This document shows, piece by piece, positions 11,483 to 17,402 of a stretch of DNA of 19,118 nt. The notes below the pieces were generated by a model, which ran no database searches, was not told the origin of the DNA, and was given only the letters and a program-made list of their open reading frames with translations. Positions within the stretch are counted from its first letter, which is position 1. Each line of letters begins with the position of its first letter. Origin of the DNA: DRTC01 sp964521025. GTDB taxonomy: Bacteria; Cloacimonadota; Cloacimonadia; Cloacimonadales; TCS61. The stretch spans positions 1 through 19,118 of the forward strand of contig CAZFPK010000058.1 in assembly GCA_964521025.1 (NCBI GenBank), written 5' to 3'. Made by a program: the position numbers and the translations under genes.

Positions 11483-11578
11483 TTTCTAACGCAAATTTCT
11501 TCGGAAATGTCTTTTGGAAAGGACAGTTTCGGAAGGAACTTTTTGTATTAATAGTGTGTTAATTTAGAGCGTTAGAAC
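11483..11578 (+). other. attC-like site of cassette 2
   Basis: TTTCTAACGC at the left and GCGTTAGAA at the right (9 paired bases in place), with AAATT/AATTT next inside and an ATTTC-TTCG-GAAAT tetraloop hairpin in between. The length of about 96 bases is in the normal attC range. R' is GTTAGAA, one base off the GTTRRRY consensus. Confidence 0.5.
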
Positions 11579-11645
11579 TTTGAGCGAAAGCTCAGACGGA
11601 AGTTTCTTCCTGTCCTTTCCAGAAGTTTTGACGCTCGTTTTTTTT
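11511..11645 (+). ncRNA. structured leader or small RNA ending in a terminator
   Basis: TGGAAAGGACA (11515-11525) and GGAAGGAACTT (11531-11541) pair, nested, with AAGTTTCTTCC (11600-11610) and TGTCCTTTCCA (11611-11621). The loop holds TGAGC-GAAA-GCTCA (11581-11594). An alternative fold pairs GAGCGT (11567-11572) with ACGCTC (11631-11636) just before eight Ts (11638-11645), which makes a terminator. The alternatives exclude one another in part, as in an attenuator. It ends 21 bases before the operon at 11667. Confidence 0.5.
11631..11645 (+). terminator. T-run of the structured leader
   Basis: ACGCTCG followed by eight Ts; its 5' partner is GAGCGT at 11567-11572, about 60 bases upstream, closing a branched structure. 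Confidence 0.5.
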
Positions 11646-11666
11646 ATGGAAAGAAAAGGAAGAACA

Positions 11667-12035
11667 ATGAGTAATGAACTCATTACGATCAACGAGTTAA
11701 GAGACCTGCTCGCTAAATTGGGTCTCAAATTAGAAAAAGGATCAAGGATAGCTAATCCTTGTTTAGACGGTGAATTTATTCTAACTGATGATGGTTTCTG
11801 GGTCGATTTTATTTATCAGGTAGAATCCGGAATTATGGTCTCGGTGGCAGCTACCTATCCTAACTCTTATCATGTCTGCGTTACTTCCGGAATATTGGAA
11901 ATTAAGATCAACGGTAATACTTATCTGATCACCATCAAAAAGAAAGGAATTATTTTCATTCGGGTCTGTTCTGCTCTGGATTATGCACCGGAAAAAGCAG
12001 GTGTATCGATGGGGGCTTATCATGAAAAAGAATGA
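11667..12035 (+). CDS. unknown protein with NELITIN head, gene A of three
   Basis: 122 residues from ATG 11667 (AAAAGGA site). An earlier TTG start at 11580 is inside the structured leader and is rejected. It opens MSNELITINELRDLLAKLGL KL, then a strand-rich part, GEFILTDDGFWVDFIYQVES, GIMVSVAATYPNSYHVCVTS, LEIKINGNTYLITIKKKGII FIRVCS. Bases coding NELITIN are the same as in the next two genes. No family recognised; the body looks like a small beta-domain. It overlaps the next gene by 14 bases, so the three genes are one operon ending with an antirepressor; it is probably part of the same regulatory or accessory block. Confidence 0.6.
   Translation: MSNELITINELRDLLAKLGLKLEKGSRIANPCLDGEFILTDDGFWVDFIYQVESGIMVSVAATYPNSYHVCVTSGILEIKINGNTYLITIKKKGIIFIRVCSALDYAPEKAGVSMGAYHEKE
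11673..11694 (+). repeat. shared gene-head block, copy 1
   Basis: AATGAACTCATTACGATCAA plus CG, coding NELITIN. Identical over 22 bases to 12031-12052 and one base different from 12347-12368. Confidence 0.85.
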
Positions 12036-12351
12036 ACTCATTACGATCAACGGAAAGGATCACGCCGTAAAGGAGATCATTGAACAAATCGATGTGACAA
12101 GTAACCTGAGAGAAAACAATGTAGCGAAAATGAAACGACTTTTACGAATGGTGGCAGTAAATGCTTTGCGGCTGACAGAGAGACGAATCGGTTATGACAA
12201 TCTATGTGAACTGAACAAAATCCAAAATCTTTTGCAAATGATCAATACTCTGAACAACAGGATAAATATCGAATTGGCTGAGGAAGAGAATCCAAGCTGC
12301 TACAATGCAAAAGCGAAATTGTCGGAAAGAGGTCATTATGAAAAAAAATGA
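12022..12351 (+). CDS. unknown protein with NELITIN head, gene B of three
   Basis: 109 residues from ATG 12022, with GGGGG six bases upstream. It opens MKKNELITINGKDHAVKEII EQID, then a helical part, NNVAKMKRLLRMVAVNALRL TERR and LNKIQNLLQMINTLNNRINI ELAEEEN. No family recognised; it is all-helical, unlike gene A, so only the head is shared. It overlaps gene C by 14 bases, its TGA lying in the NELITIN block of gene C (ATGAAAAAAAATGA). Confidence 0.6.
   Translation: MKKNELITINGKDHAVKEIIEQIDVTSNLRENNVAKMKRLLRMVAVNALRLTERRIGYDNLCELNKIQNLLQMINTLNNRINIELAEEENPSCYNAKAKLSERGHYEKK
12031..12052 (+). repeat. shared gene-head block, copy 2
   Basis: Same 22 bases as copy 1. Its ATGA also supplies the TGA stop of the previous gene in another frame. 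Confidence 0.85.
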
Positions 12352-13015
12352 ACTCATTACAATCAACGGTCAGTCCCTTCCTGTCCGGGAATATGAAGGG
12401 CAAAGAGTAGTAACCATTGCAGATGTTGCAAAGGTGCATCGAGTAAAGAGAAATAACATTCAACGAAACTTCGTCAACAACAAGAAACGCTTCATCAAAG
12501 GTAAACATTATTTTTATGTAGTGGGAAAAAAGGCTGTGGAAAATATTTTGGTAGGCTCAAAAAACATCACTCAAATCAATGTCTTCACGGAGACCGGTTA
12601 TTTGAAATTAACGAAACATCTGACGGATGTTCTTTCGGAGCAAATTCATGATATGCTGATCGATAACTATTTCAAGATGCGGGAAGTCATATCTTACAAA
12701 CAGCCTAAACCGGCGGGCACACCATTAGCGATCGATTCACGGGAGAACCTGGTATTGAAGGTGTTTCCCTTAATGCGGGATGAGATCAAAAAGTTGCTTT
12801 ATTATCGTTTGGAGAAGCAGCTAACACAGGAAGAAACGGCGTTAGTTCTCGGAATATGTGTTCATTCGGTAGAGAAATTGGAAGGGAGATTATCAGCAGC
12901 CGGCTTGTATGTTCCGAAGATCAAGAGTTATCATGATAAGTTCAATTTGCGAACTTATAAGACCATGGCAAGAATCAATCAGCGTCTGGCAAAGATTGAT
13001 TTTTTCGAGGTGTGA
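12338..13015 (+). CDS. ORF6N-domain phage antirepressor
   Basis: 225 residues. It opens MKKNELITINGQSLPVREYE and then QRVVTIADVAKVHRVKRNNI QRNF, the classical start of ORF6N proteins, in which a short strand part is followed by a helical DNA-binding part. GKHYFYVVGKKAVENI and INVFTETGYLKLTKHLTD (about 65-105) complete the domain. The second half, with ENLVLKVFPLMRDEIKKLLY YRLEKQLTQEETALVLGI, contains a predicted HTH (about 165-190, LTQEETALVLGICVHSVEKL). Such proteins relieve repression or bind DNA in phage development. It overlaps gene B; RBS AAAGAGG. Its own stop lies beside GTGATCATG of the next gene. Confidence 0.8.
   Translation: MKKNELITINGQSLPVREYEGQRVVTIADVAKVHRVKRNNIQRNFVNNKKRFIKGKHYFYVVGKKAVENILVGSKNITQINVFTETGYLKLTKHLTDVLSEQIHDMLIDNYFKMREVISYKQPKPAGTPLAIDSRENLVLKVFPLMRDEIKKLLYYRLEKQLTQEETALVLGICVHSVEKLEGRLSAAGLYVPKIKSYHDKFNLRTYKTMARINQRLAKIDFFEV
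12347..12368 (+). repeat. shared gene-head block, copy 3
   Basis: One base differs (ACAATC for ACGATC). As in copy 2, its TGA ends the previous gene. Confidence 0.85.
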
Positions 13016-13017
13016 TC

Positions 13018-13338
13018 ATGGGAAAGAATAACTCACCCCGACCCTCTCTTGAACCCTCTTTAGTTCTCCCTTATAAAGGGAGATTAAGCGGACTTTCTGA
13101 GGATCAAAGAGAGGGAGATAATGGACTTTTTGATAATTTGAGAGCGATCTATGATGAGTTTGAGTTTCTGGGATCGTCAATCGGAGAATATGCTTCGCTG
13201 GTATCGTTGAATACGGACACGAATATGCTGTCCGGGAGTTTGCTGCATTTGATGGAAGCGAAGTATAATTGTTTGCTGAAGAAGATGTGGGAGGAGATAA
13301 CTCACCCCGTCCCTCTCTTAAAAAGAGAGGGTGATTAA
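13018..13338 (+). CDS. small helical protein bounded by repeats
   Basis: 106 residues from ATG 13018; a GTG at 13012 overlapping the previous stop could add two residues. The first 32 residues (SPRPSLEPSLVLPYKGRL and on) and the last 13 (ITHPVPLLKREGD) are read from two AACTCACC repeats. The native core is about 60 residues: NGLFDNLRAIYDEFEFLGSS IGEYASLVSLNTDTNMLSGS LLHLMEAKYNCLLKKMWEE. It is helical with no known family. The stop codon is part of the right-hand repeat. The operon ends here at a strong terminator. Confidence 0.55.
   Translation: MGKNNSPRPSLEPSLVLPYKGRLSGLSEDQREGDNGLFDNLRAIYDEFEFLGSSIGEYASLVSLNTDTNMLSGSLLHLMEAKYNCLLKKMWEEITHPVPLLKREGD
13030..13120. repeat. AACTCACC repeat, copy 7 (nested variant)
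   Basis: The outer hairpin CCCTCTCTTGA / AAAGAGAGGG is opened by an inner unit with CTCCCTTATAAAGGGAG and GGACTTTCTGAGGATC, similar to the variant at 3078-3149. It looks like one repeat inserted in the loop of another, all inside a reading frame. Confidence 0.75.
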
Positions 13339-13356
13339 TAGGACTTTTTGAGGATT
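13299..13356. repeat. AACTCACC repeat, copy 8
   Basis: CCCTCTCTTAAAAAGAGAGG hairpin, then GTGATTAATAGGACTTTTTG and AGGATT. Supplies the stop of the small gene before it. Confidence 0.8.
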
Positions 13357-13358
13357 GA

Positions 13359-13400
13359 AGAGGTCGTACCGGTTTTTATCGGGACGACCTCTTTTTTTTT
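13359..13400 (+). terminator. strong intrinsic terminator
   Basis: AGAGGTCGT-A-CCG and CGG-G-ACGACCTCT form a stem of about 12 pairs, followed by a run of eight or more Ts. It closes the antirepressor operon and separates it from the head operon. Confidence 0.85.
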
Positions 13401-13461
13401 GTTTAAGATCCGGACTTTTCTATTGATCAAAAAAAAAAGTTCTATTTATTTTAAGGTTTTA

Positions 13462-13490
13462 TGTCAAATTAACCCATATCGATTTGCCGG
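13462..13490. repeat. TGTCAAAT-CGATTTG repeat, copy 2
   Basis: TGTCAAATTAACCCATATCG ATTTGCCGG resembles 2055-2082. It lies in the 136-base leader of the head operon, the region that should hold its promoter. I see only a weak TTGATC (13423-13428)...TTATTT candidate. Confidence 0.45.
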
Positions 13491-13536
13491 ATAGATCGTT
13501 CCTTTCTTTGTTTGTCCCAAATTCAGGAGATGAAAT

Positions 13537-14547
13537 ATGAAAACATTGAAAGATTTTGGTTTCAAAAAGGTTAAGGAAGGAGTTCTTTCCTTTAGATTGC
13601 AGACTCTGAACGGTTTGTCCGGAGCAGCTAAAACCTCGCTTGCGGAAAAGCCGGTGACGGAAGTCGATTCTTATCTGCAGGTCCCTTTCCGGGGATTATC
13701 GAGTATAATTATTCCGGATTATTTTGTGGATTTCAGTAAGGACGGAGTTTTGGAAAAAGCAGTTCCTCTTTTCAACGGCAAAACCATGTATAAGGATCAT
13801 CACACAGTTGTCGATAACTGGATCGGGAAAGTGCAGAATGCAAAATGGAGTGCAGCAGACGGCGAAGTTCCGGCTGGAGTCGATTTCGACGCGATGATCT
13901 ACAATGGTGAGGATCTGACCGGCACAGATGAAATCCAACGGAAACTGGTTATCGGTCTGCGGGAGAGAATTCTTTTTGCATGTTCTGCCACTGTTTTCTT
14001 CAAATGGGAAAAGAGTCATCCGGATCTGGAAGAGTCCAAATTCTGGAGTATGCTGGGTCGGGAAGTAGATGATAATATCGTGCGTTTGGTAGTTACGGAA
14101 ATCGTCGATGTCGGAGAAATGAGTATTGTGTGGTTGGGAGCCGATCCTTATGCAACGAGGAAGGACGGATTCAGTAAAATTCAATTTTCGAGTGAATTTA
14201 CCGGTAAATACGGAGAAAATGCCATAGACATTGAAAACACAATTTTGGAATTTGAAAAGGCAAAAACGGAATTGAGCGGTTATAAAGAAGATATCCTCTC
14301 AACGATCAATAAAGAGGTCAAACTCTTGAAAGAGGATTTTATGTTGGGAGAGAGTTTTCAGCAATTCCTAAAGACGCAGTCGATAGCTGCTTTGCAATCG
14401 TTTGCCGGTAAATATCATCAGAAATTGGAGAAGGAATTGCCTTTGCAGTGTGCCAAATGTGGATCGAGAAGTATCGAGCGGAGAAGCAGTTTGGTGAATG
14501 CAGAACAAACGACAAAAACTGTAATCGATTATAGTAAGATTCCGTAA
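13537..14547 (+). CDS. prohead protease fused to scaffold
   Basis: 336 residues; CAGGAG site before the ATG. The first 200 residues resemble HK97-type head maturation proteases: VPFRGLSSIIIPDYFVDFSK (49-68), a candidate catalytic His in YKDHHTVVDNWIGKV (H88 or H89), and a candidate Ser in ILFACSATVFFKWE (S150). The remainder is a coiled coil (NTILEFEKAKTELSGYKEDI, about 231-250, and on), as in phages where the protease N-terminus and scaffold C-terminus are one gene. A single CxxC (CAKCG) near residue 305 is unusual for a scaffold. Position before the cement and capsid genes fits. Confidence 0.7.
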   Translation: MKTLKDFGFKKVKEGVLSFRLQTLNGLSGAAKTSLAEKPVTEVDSYLQVPFRGLSSIIIPDYFVDFSKDGVLEKAVPLFNGKTMYKDHHTVVDNWIGKVQNAKWSAADGEVPAGVDFDAMIYNGEDLTGTDEIQRKLVIGLRERILFACSATVFFKWEKSHPDLEESKFWSMLGREVDDNIVRLVVTEIVDVGEMSIVWLGADPYATRKDGFSKIQFSSEFTGKYGENAIDIENTILEFEKAKTELSGYKEDILSTINKEVKLLKEDFMLGESFQQFLKTQSIAALQSFAGKYHQKLEKELPLQCAKCGSRSIERRSSLVNAEQTTKTVIDYSKIP

Positions 14548-14551
14548 GGAA

Positions 14552-14583
14552 TTGAATATTTAAAATTGAATATTGAATATTTT
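14552..14583. repeat. TTGAATATT A/T-rich spacer repeat
   Basis: TTGAATATTTAAAATTGAAT and on. Same type at 2366-2374, 8733-8760, 15058-15097, 16861-16873 and 18040-18073, always between genes. Confidence 0.5.
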
Positions 14584-14595
14584 AAAATAAAAAAG

Positions 14596-14615
14596 AACAA
14601 CTTTGGAAAGTTGTT
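14596..14615. repeat. AACAATTT-type hairpin, copy 2
   Basis: AACAACTT-TGGA-AAGTTGTT, followed by TTACTGGAGGATGGGATG. Compared with copies 1 and 3 a T-A pair has become C-G on both arms, which supports a selected stem. Confidence 0.75.
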
Positions 14616-14630
14616 TTACTGGAGGATGGG

Positions 14631-15050
14631 ATGAAAAATTATGTTGGAAGTTTCAGTAGAGGATTGCTGACAATGGCTTATACGGGGACATTGGCTGTTG
14701 GTCAGATGGTCAAGATGAGTGCTAACGGCACAGTTGTAGTTTGCGAAAACAATAACGATTTTATCGGACAGGCAAAACGGGTCGATGACGACAATTACTG
14801 CGGCGTGGAAATGTTCGATCTGATCGAAGCGGAATACAGCGGAGATGCACCTTCGCTGGGAAAACAGAAGTTGATCACGGATGCAGATGCCAAAGTCAAG
14901 AAGATCAGCGGAGACGCATTTGCTGTTCATGACGGTACTGTAACCGACGGAACACTCGATGATCTGACCGTCGATGAAACCGGAGTTACGGTCATGATCG
15001 TGGAAATCGATACGACCAATACGAAGGTTTATTTCTTTATAATGCAGTAA
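14631..15050 (+). CDS. capsid cement/decoration protein
   Basis: 139 residues; GGAGG site. The opening MKNYVGSFSRGLLTMAYTGT LAVGQMVKMSANGTVVVCEN is the typical all-beta start of DUF2190-like and lambda gpD-position proteins, with glycine-rich turns where the capsid trimer is bound. The rest is short strands (KQKLITDADAKVKKISGD, VTVMIVEIDTTNTKVYFFIM). Its place between protease/scaffold and major capsid genes agrees with decoration of the capsid surface. Spacing and hairpin before the ribosome site resemble those of the capsid gene. Confidence 0.7.
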   Translation: MKNYVGSFSRGLLTMAYTGTLAVGQMVKMSANGTVVVCENNNDFIGQAKRVDDDNYCGVEMFDLIEAEYSGDAPSLGKQKLITDADAKVKKISGDAFAVHDGTVTDGTLDDLTVDETGVTVMIVEIDTTNTKVYFFIMQ

Positions 15051-15105
15051 CATTTTAAATTGAATATTTAATATTGGATATTTAATATTGGAGAATTTAA
15101 GAAGG

Positions 15106-15125
15106 ACAATTTAGGCAAATTGTTT
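15106..15125. repeat. AACAATTT hairpin, copy 3
   Basis: ACAATTT-AGGC-AAATTGT, same sequence as copy 1, before ATGGAGGACGG of the capsid gene. Confidence 0.75.
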
Positions 15126-15144
15126 TACAAAAAATGGAGGACGG

Positions 15145-16248
15145 ATGAAAAAAATAGAACTTACTAAAAGTATGATCGATGAAGTTCATGAAAAAGGAAT
15201 TACTCTCAACCAGGTTTTGGAACCATTAGATGTCCTGGAAGCAGGAAGCAATCTCAAACTCGATGCAGTTCAGCGTCAGATGGTAATGCACGGATTCACC
15301 AAAAATATTTCCCTGGAGGAAGTAAAAAAGGACAAAAACAAGAGAATCCTTTTATGGGAATTCATGCAGAGAGCGATTATGGAAGCAGTCGATGGCAAGG
15401 TCGGAGGAAAGGGCAGATTCAGTATTCTGACGGAAGACGGAAACGCTGTTATTTTCCCGGATACGATCGAAACCGATGTGAAGACAGCAATCGGACAGGG
15501 AGATAATTATCTTGCTTTGAGCGATATTGTTGCCATCAACAAGAATGTTGAGCAAACAGTCGTGAAAAATGCCTATTTCAATATGACCAAACTGGCAGCA
15601 TCGAAGGTAGGAAGAAAAAGAGTTACGGAACTAGGTAAATTCCCTGTAGCTTCCATCGAAGTAGGAACAGCATCGACTAGTTTGTATAAGTACGGTCGAA
15701 AAGTCAAGATCAGCTATGAAGCGGAAAGATCGATGCAGGTGGATGAACTGAAATTAGCTCTTTATGCAATTGCCTTCCAGTGGCAGGTCGATATGGTCAG
15801 CGATGCAGTTGCTGTTCTTTTGAGCGGAGCATCGGATCATAATGTTGCAACCGGTGGCACAATCGCTTATCTTGATCTGCTGAATCTTGATCTGAATTAC
15901 GGAAAACCTTTCAATCCTACTGTTTACATTGCTAATACCACCGGTTTGGGCAAAATCTTTGCGATCACACAATTCCAGGACAGCAGGTTATTTGATACGG
16001 CAAAAAGCGGAATCTGGCCTGCACCTTTCGGCAGAAAATTGCGAAGATTCGATTCCAGTGACCTGGATGAAGATGTCTTGTCTATCGACAGCCGTTTTGC
16101 TTTGCGTCAACTTACCCAGAGCGGCAGCGTGATCCGGGAAGCAGACAAAGTTATCGACGGACAATGGAATGAGATCGTTATTTCCCTGGTTCGAGGTTGG
16201 GATCTGATGCACAGCGGAGCAAGATTGAAGTTGGATTTTGCAGCGTAA
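15145..16248 (+). CDS. major capsid protein
   Basis: 367 residues; GGAGG site. An HK97-fold major capsid protein by layout: helical N-arm (1-90), an E-loop-like stretch (GKGRFSILTEDGNAVIFPDT IETD, about 88-112), then a spine helix and a central domain, KVGRKRVTELGKFPVASIEV GTASTSLYKYGRKVKISYEA ERS with alternating strands, and a C-terminal strand VISLVRGWDLMHSGARLKLD. It forms the icosahedral shell. Size and place, after protease and cement genes and before connector genes, fit. No lysine/asparagine crosslink pair can be assigned by eye. Confidence 0.85.
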   Translation: MKKIELTKSMIDEVHEKGITLNQVLEPLDVLEAGSNLKLDAVQRQMVMHGFTKNISLEEVKKDKNKRILLWEFMQRAIMEAVDGKVGGKGRFSILTEDGNAVIFPDTIETDVKTAIGQGDNYLALSDIVAINKNVEQTVVKNAYFNMTKLAASKVGRKRVTELGKFPVASIEVGTASTSLYKYGRKVKISYEAERSMQVDELKLALYAIAFQWQVDMVSDAVAVLLSGASDHNVATGGTIAYLDLLNLDLNYGKPFNPTVYIANTTGLGKIFAITQFQDSRLFDTAKSGIWPAPFGRKLRRFDSSDLDEDVLSIDSRFALRQLTQSGSVIREADKVIDGQWNEIVISLVRGWDLMHSGARLKLDFAA

Positions 16249-16261
16249 AGATATTCTGATC

Positions 16262-16289
16262 TATCCACGAATTACACTGATTTCACGAA
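16262..16289 (+). repeat. 28-nt dispersed repeat, copy 2
   Basis: Identical to 934-961. Lies in the 167-base spacer after the capsid gene, which is made wholly of three repeat types. Confidence 0.75.
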
Positions 16290-16297
16290 AGGGAAAA

Positions 16298-16348
16298 ACT
16301 TTGCGGAAATTCTGATGAAGAAAAGCAAGAAGATAATTTTCGCAAAGT
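16298..16348. repeat. ACTTTGCG inverted repeat, copy 4
   Basis: ACTTTGCGGAAATTCTGATG ... AGATAATTTTCGCAAAGT. Confidence 0.75.
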
Positions 16349-16357
16349 CAAAATCTC

Positions 16358-16413
16358 AACTCACCCCATCCCTCTCTTGAAAAGAGAGGGAGAAATACGG
16401 AATCTTGAGGAAT
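16358..16413. repeat. AACTCACC repeat, copy 9
   Basis: Hairpin CCCTCTCTTG / AAGAGAGGG; its tail CTTGAGGAATTA provides the ribosome site of the connector gene. Confidence 0.8.
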
Positions 16414-16415
16414 TA

Positions 16416-16856
16416 ATGTTATCCACTAAAGATAAGATCGAAACGACAGGTAATTTTTCAGCAGCGAGCAGTATCGATGTTTATGAGGCTGCTCGCTATT
16501 CTGCTTTAGCGAGGATCAAGAAGTTGATCGGTTCTGAATTCTATGCAGAGGTGTTAGTGGCTTCGGAGCATACAGCAAGGAATGCGGTCGTGGAAGCGGA
16601 GAACTGTTTAGTAGTGATGTATTATCTCCCGGTGAAGAATATCTCATCCCAGAGCGATGGCATTGAGAAACAATCTTCCCAGCATGACGGCACGACTACT
16701 TATTTATCACAGCAGGAAATCGATGATCTACAGAATAAATATTGGCAGATGGCTATCATGATATTAGATGAATATCTCGTCGAATTTACGGGTGATCTGC
16801 TCGGAAAAGCCAATGAGATGGATGCGGATGATCTGGAGTTGTTGGATGTTAGCTAA
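16416..16856 (+). CDS. head-tail connector (gp6-like)
   Basis: 146 residues from ATG 16416, with GAGG 8 bases upstream in a repeat; an earlier TTG start lies in the repeat and is rejected. It is nearly all helical: SSIDVYEAARYSALARIKKL IGSEFYAEVLVASEH, then TARNAVVEAENCLVVMYYLP, a polar linker, and LQNKYWQMAIMILDEYLVEF TGDLLG. This is the pattern of phage head-completion/adaptor proteins of the HK97 gp6 / SPP1 gp15 type, which sit below the portal. Position directly after the capsid gene agrees. The acidic end (EMDADDLELLD) is usual. Confidence 0.65.
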   Translation: MLSTKDKIETTGNFSAASSIDVYEAARYSALARIKKLIGSEFYAEVLVASEHTARNAVVEAENCLVVMYYLPVKNISSQSDGIEKQSSQHDGTTTYLSQQEIDDLQNKYWQMAIMILDEYLVEFTGDLLGKANEMDADDLELLDVS

Positions 16857-16873
16857 AGAAATTGAATATTTAA

Positions 16874-16949
16874 TAACTCACCACAGCCCTCTCTTGAAAA
16901 GAGAGGGAGAAATTATCTCCGGTGGAGATGTTGGATTTTTTTAGGATTT
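16874..16949. repeat. AACTCACC repeat, copy 10
   Basis: First hairpin CCCTCTCTTG / AAGAGAGGG; second ATCTCC-GGT-GGAGAT. Tail TTGGATTTTTTTAGGATTT gives the ribosome site and ends at the next ATG. Confidence 0.8.
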
Positions 16950-17402
16950 ATGTTAGTTGAATTATTGGATCAGGTAAAGGTCTTGATCAAAGAGAATCTT
17001 GATGACCTGGGAGTTGAGACATTTAAGGAAACGATCCAGGATTCTCAAAGTTGGAAAGCGTCTGATTATAGCCTGATCGCGATCGAGAATGGAGAAGGCG
17101 AAACCGTTATTCGCAATAAACTGGCAGCTAGCGATGATCTCGACACAATATATTCTTTCATGAATAAGAGCAATTCGGTCATGATCTTTGTTTTCGTGAA
17201 GAAAGATAAAAATGAGACCTGGGATGGAATAAGAAAAAAAGCATCTCTCATTGCGGAAGATGTCCTTAATTTGATCGCTAAAAATATTACGCTGGATCTG
17301 AAAAAGAGAATGAGCGTTAAATATCAAGCGGGTGATGATAAGGTCAATAATATCGAATCTTATGTTTATAAACTGACGATCACGATCGATCAGGAAAGAT
17401 GA
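16950..17402 (+). CDS. tail completion/terminator-like protein
   Basis: 150 residues; AGGA site 7 bases before the ATG, part of a repeat. It has an alpha/beta layout: a helix (LLDQVKVLIKENLDDLG), strands with GEGETVIRN, IYSFMNKSNSVMIFVFVKKD, a helix (GIRKKASLIAEDVLNLIAKN), and a final strand, NIESYVYKLTITIDQER. This is the shape and place of phage tail terminator or minor tail proteins (lambda gpU type; gp37-like). No sequence-level family is claimed. The TGA stop overlaps the first A of the next AACTCACC repeat. Confidence 0.5.
   Translation: MLVELLDQVKVLIKENLDDLGVETFKETIQDSQSWKASDYSLIAIENGEGETVIRNKLAASDDLDTIYSFMNKSNSVMIFVFVKKDKNETWDGIRKKASLIAEDVLNLIAKNITLDLKKRMSVKYQAGDDKVNNIESYVYKLTITIDQER

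Larger units (their letters stand above)
11159..11571 (+). mobile_element. integron-like cassette 2, without ORF
   Basis: It starts at the TTAGAAAA that follows cassette 1 and ends at GCG^TTAGAAC. Circular joining gives GCGTTAGAAA, the exact complement of TTTCTAACGC at 11483-11492. The 413 bases contain no convincing ORF; they hold a tRNA-like sequence on the minus strand and several hairpins. Confidence 0.55.

Noticed and set aside
11580..11666. TTG-start extension of gene A (SESSDGSFFLSFPEVL)
   Set aside because: It is read from the structured leader and its T-run, without a ribosome site; ATG 11667 has one.
13696..14184. 162-codon minus-strand ORF
   Set aside because: Shadow of the protease/scaffold gene; no ribosome site and no family.
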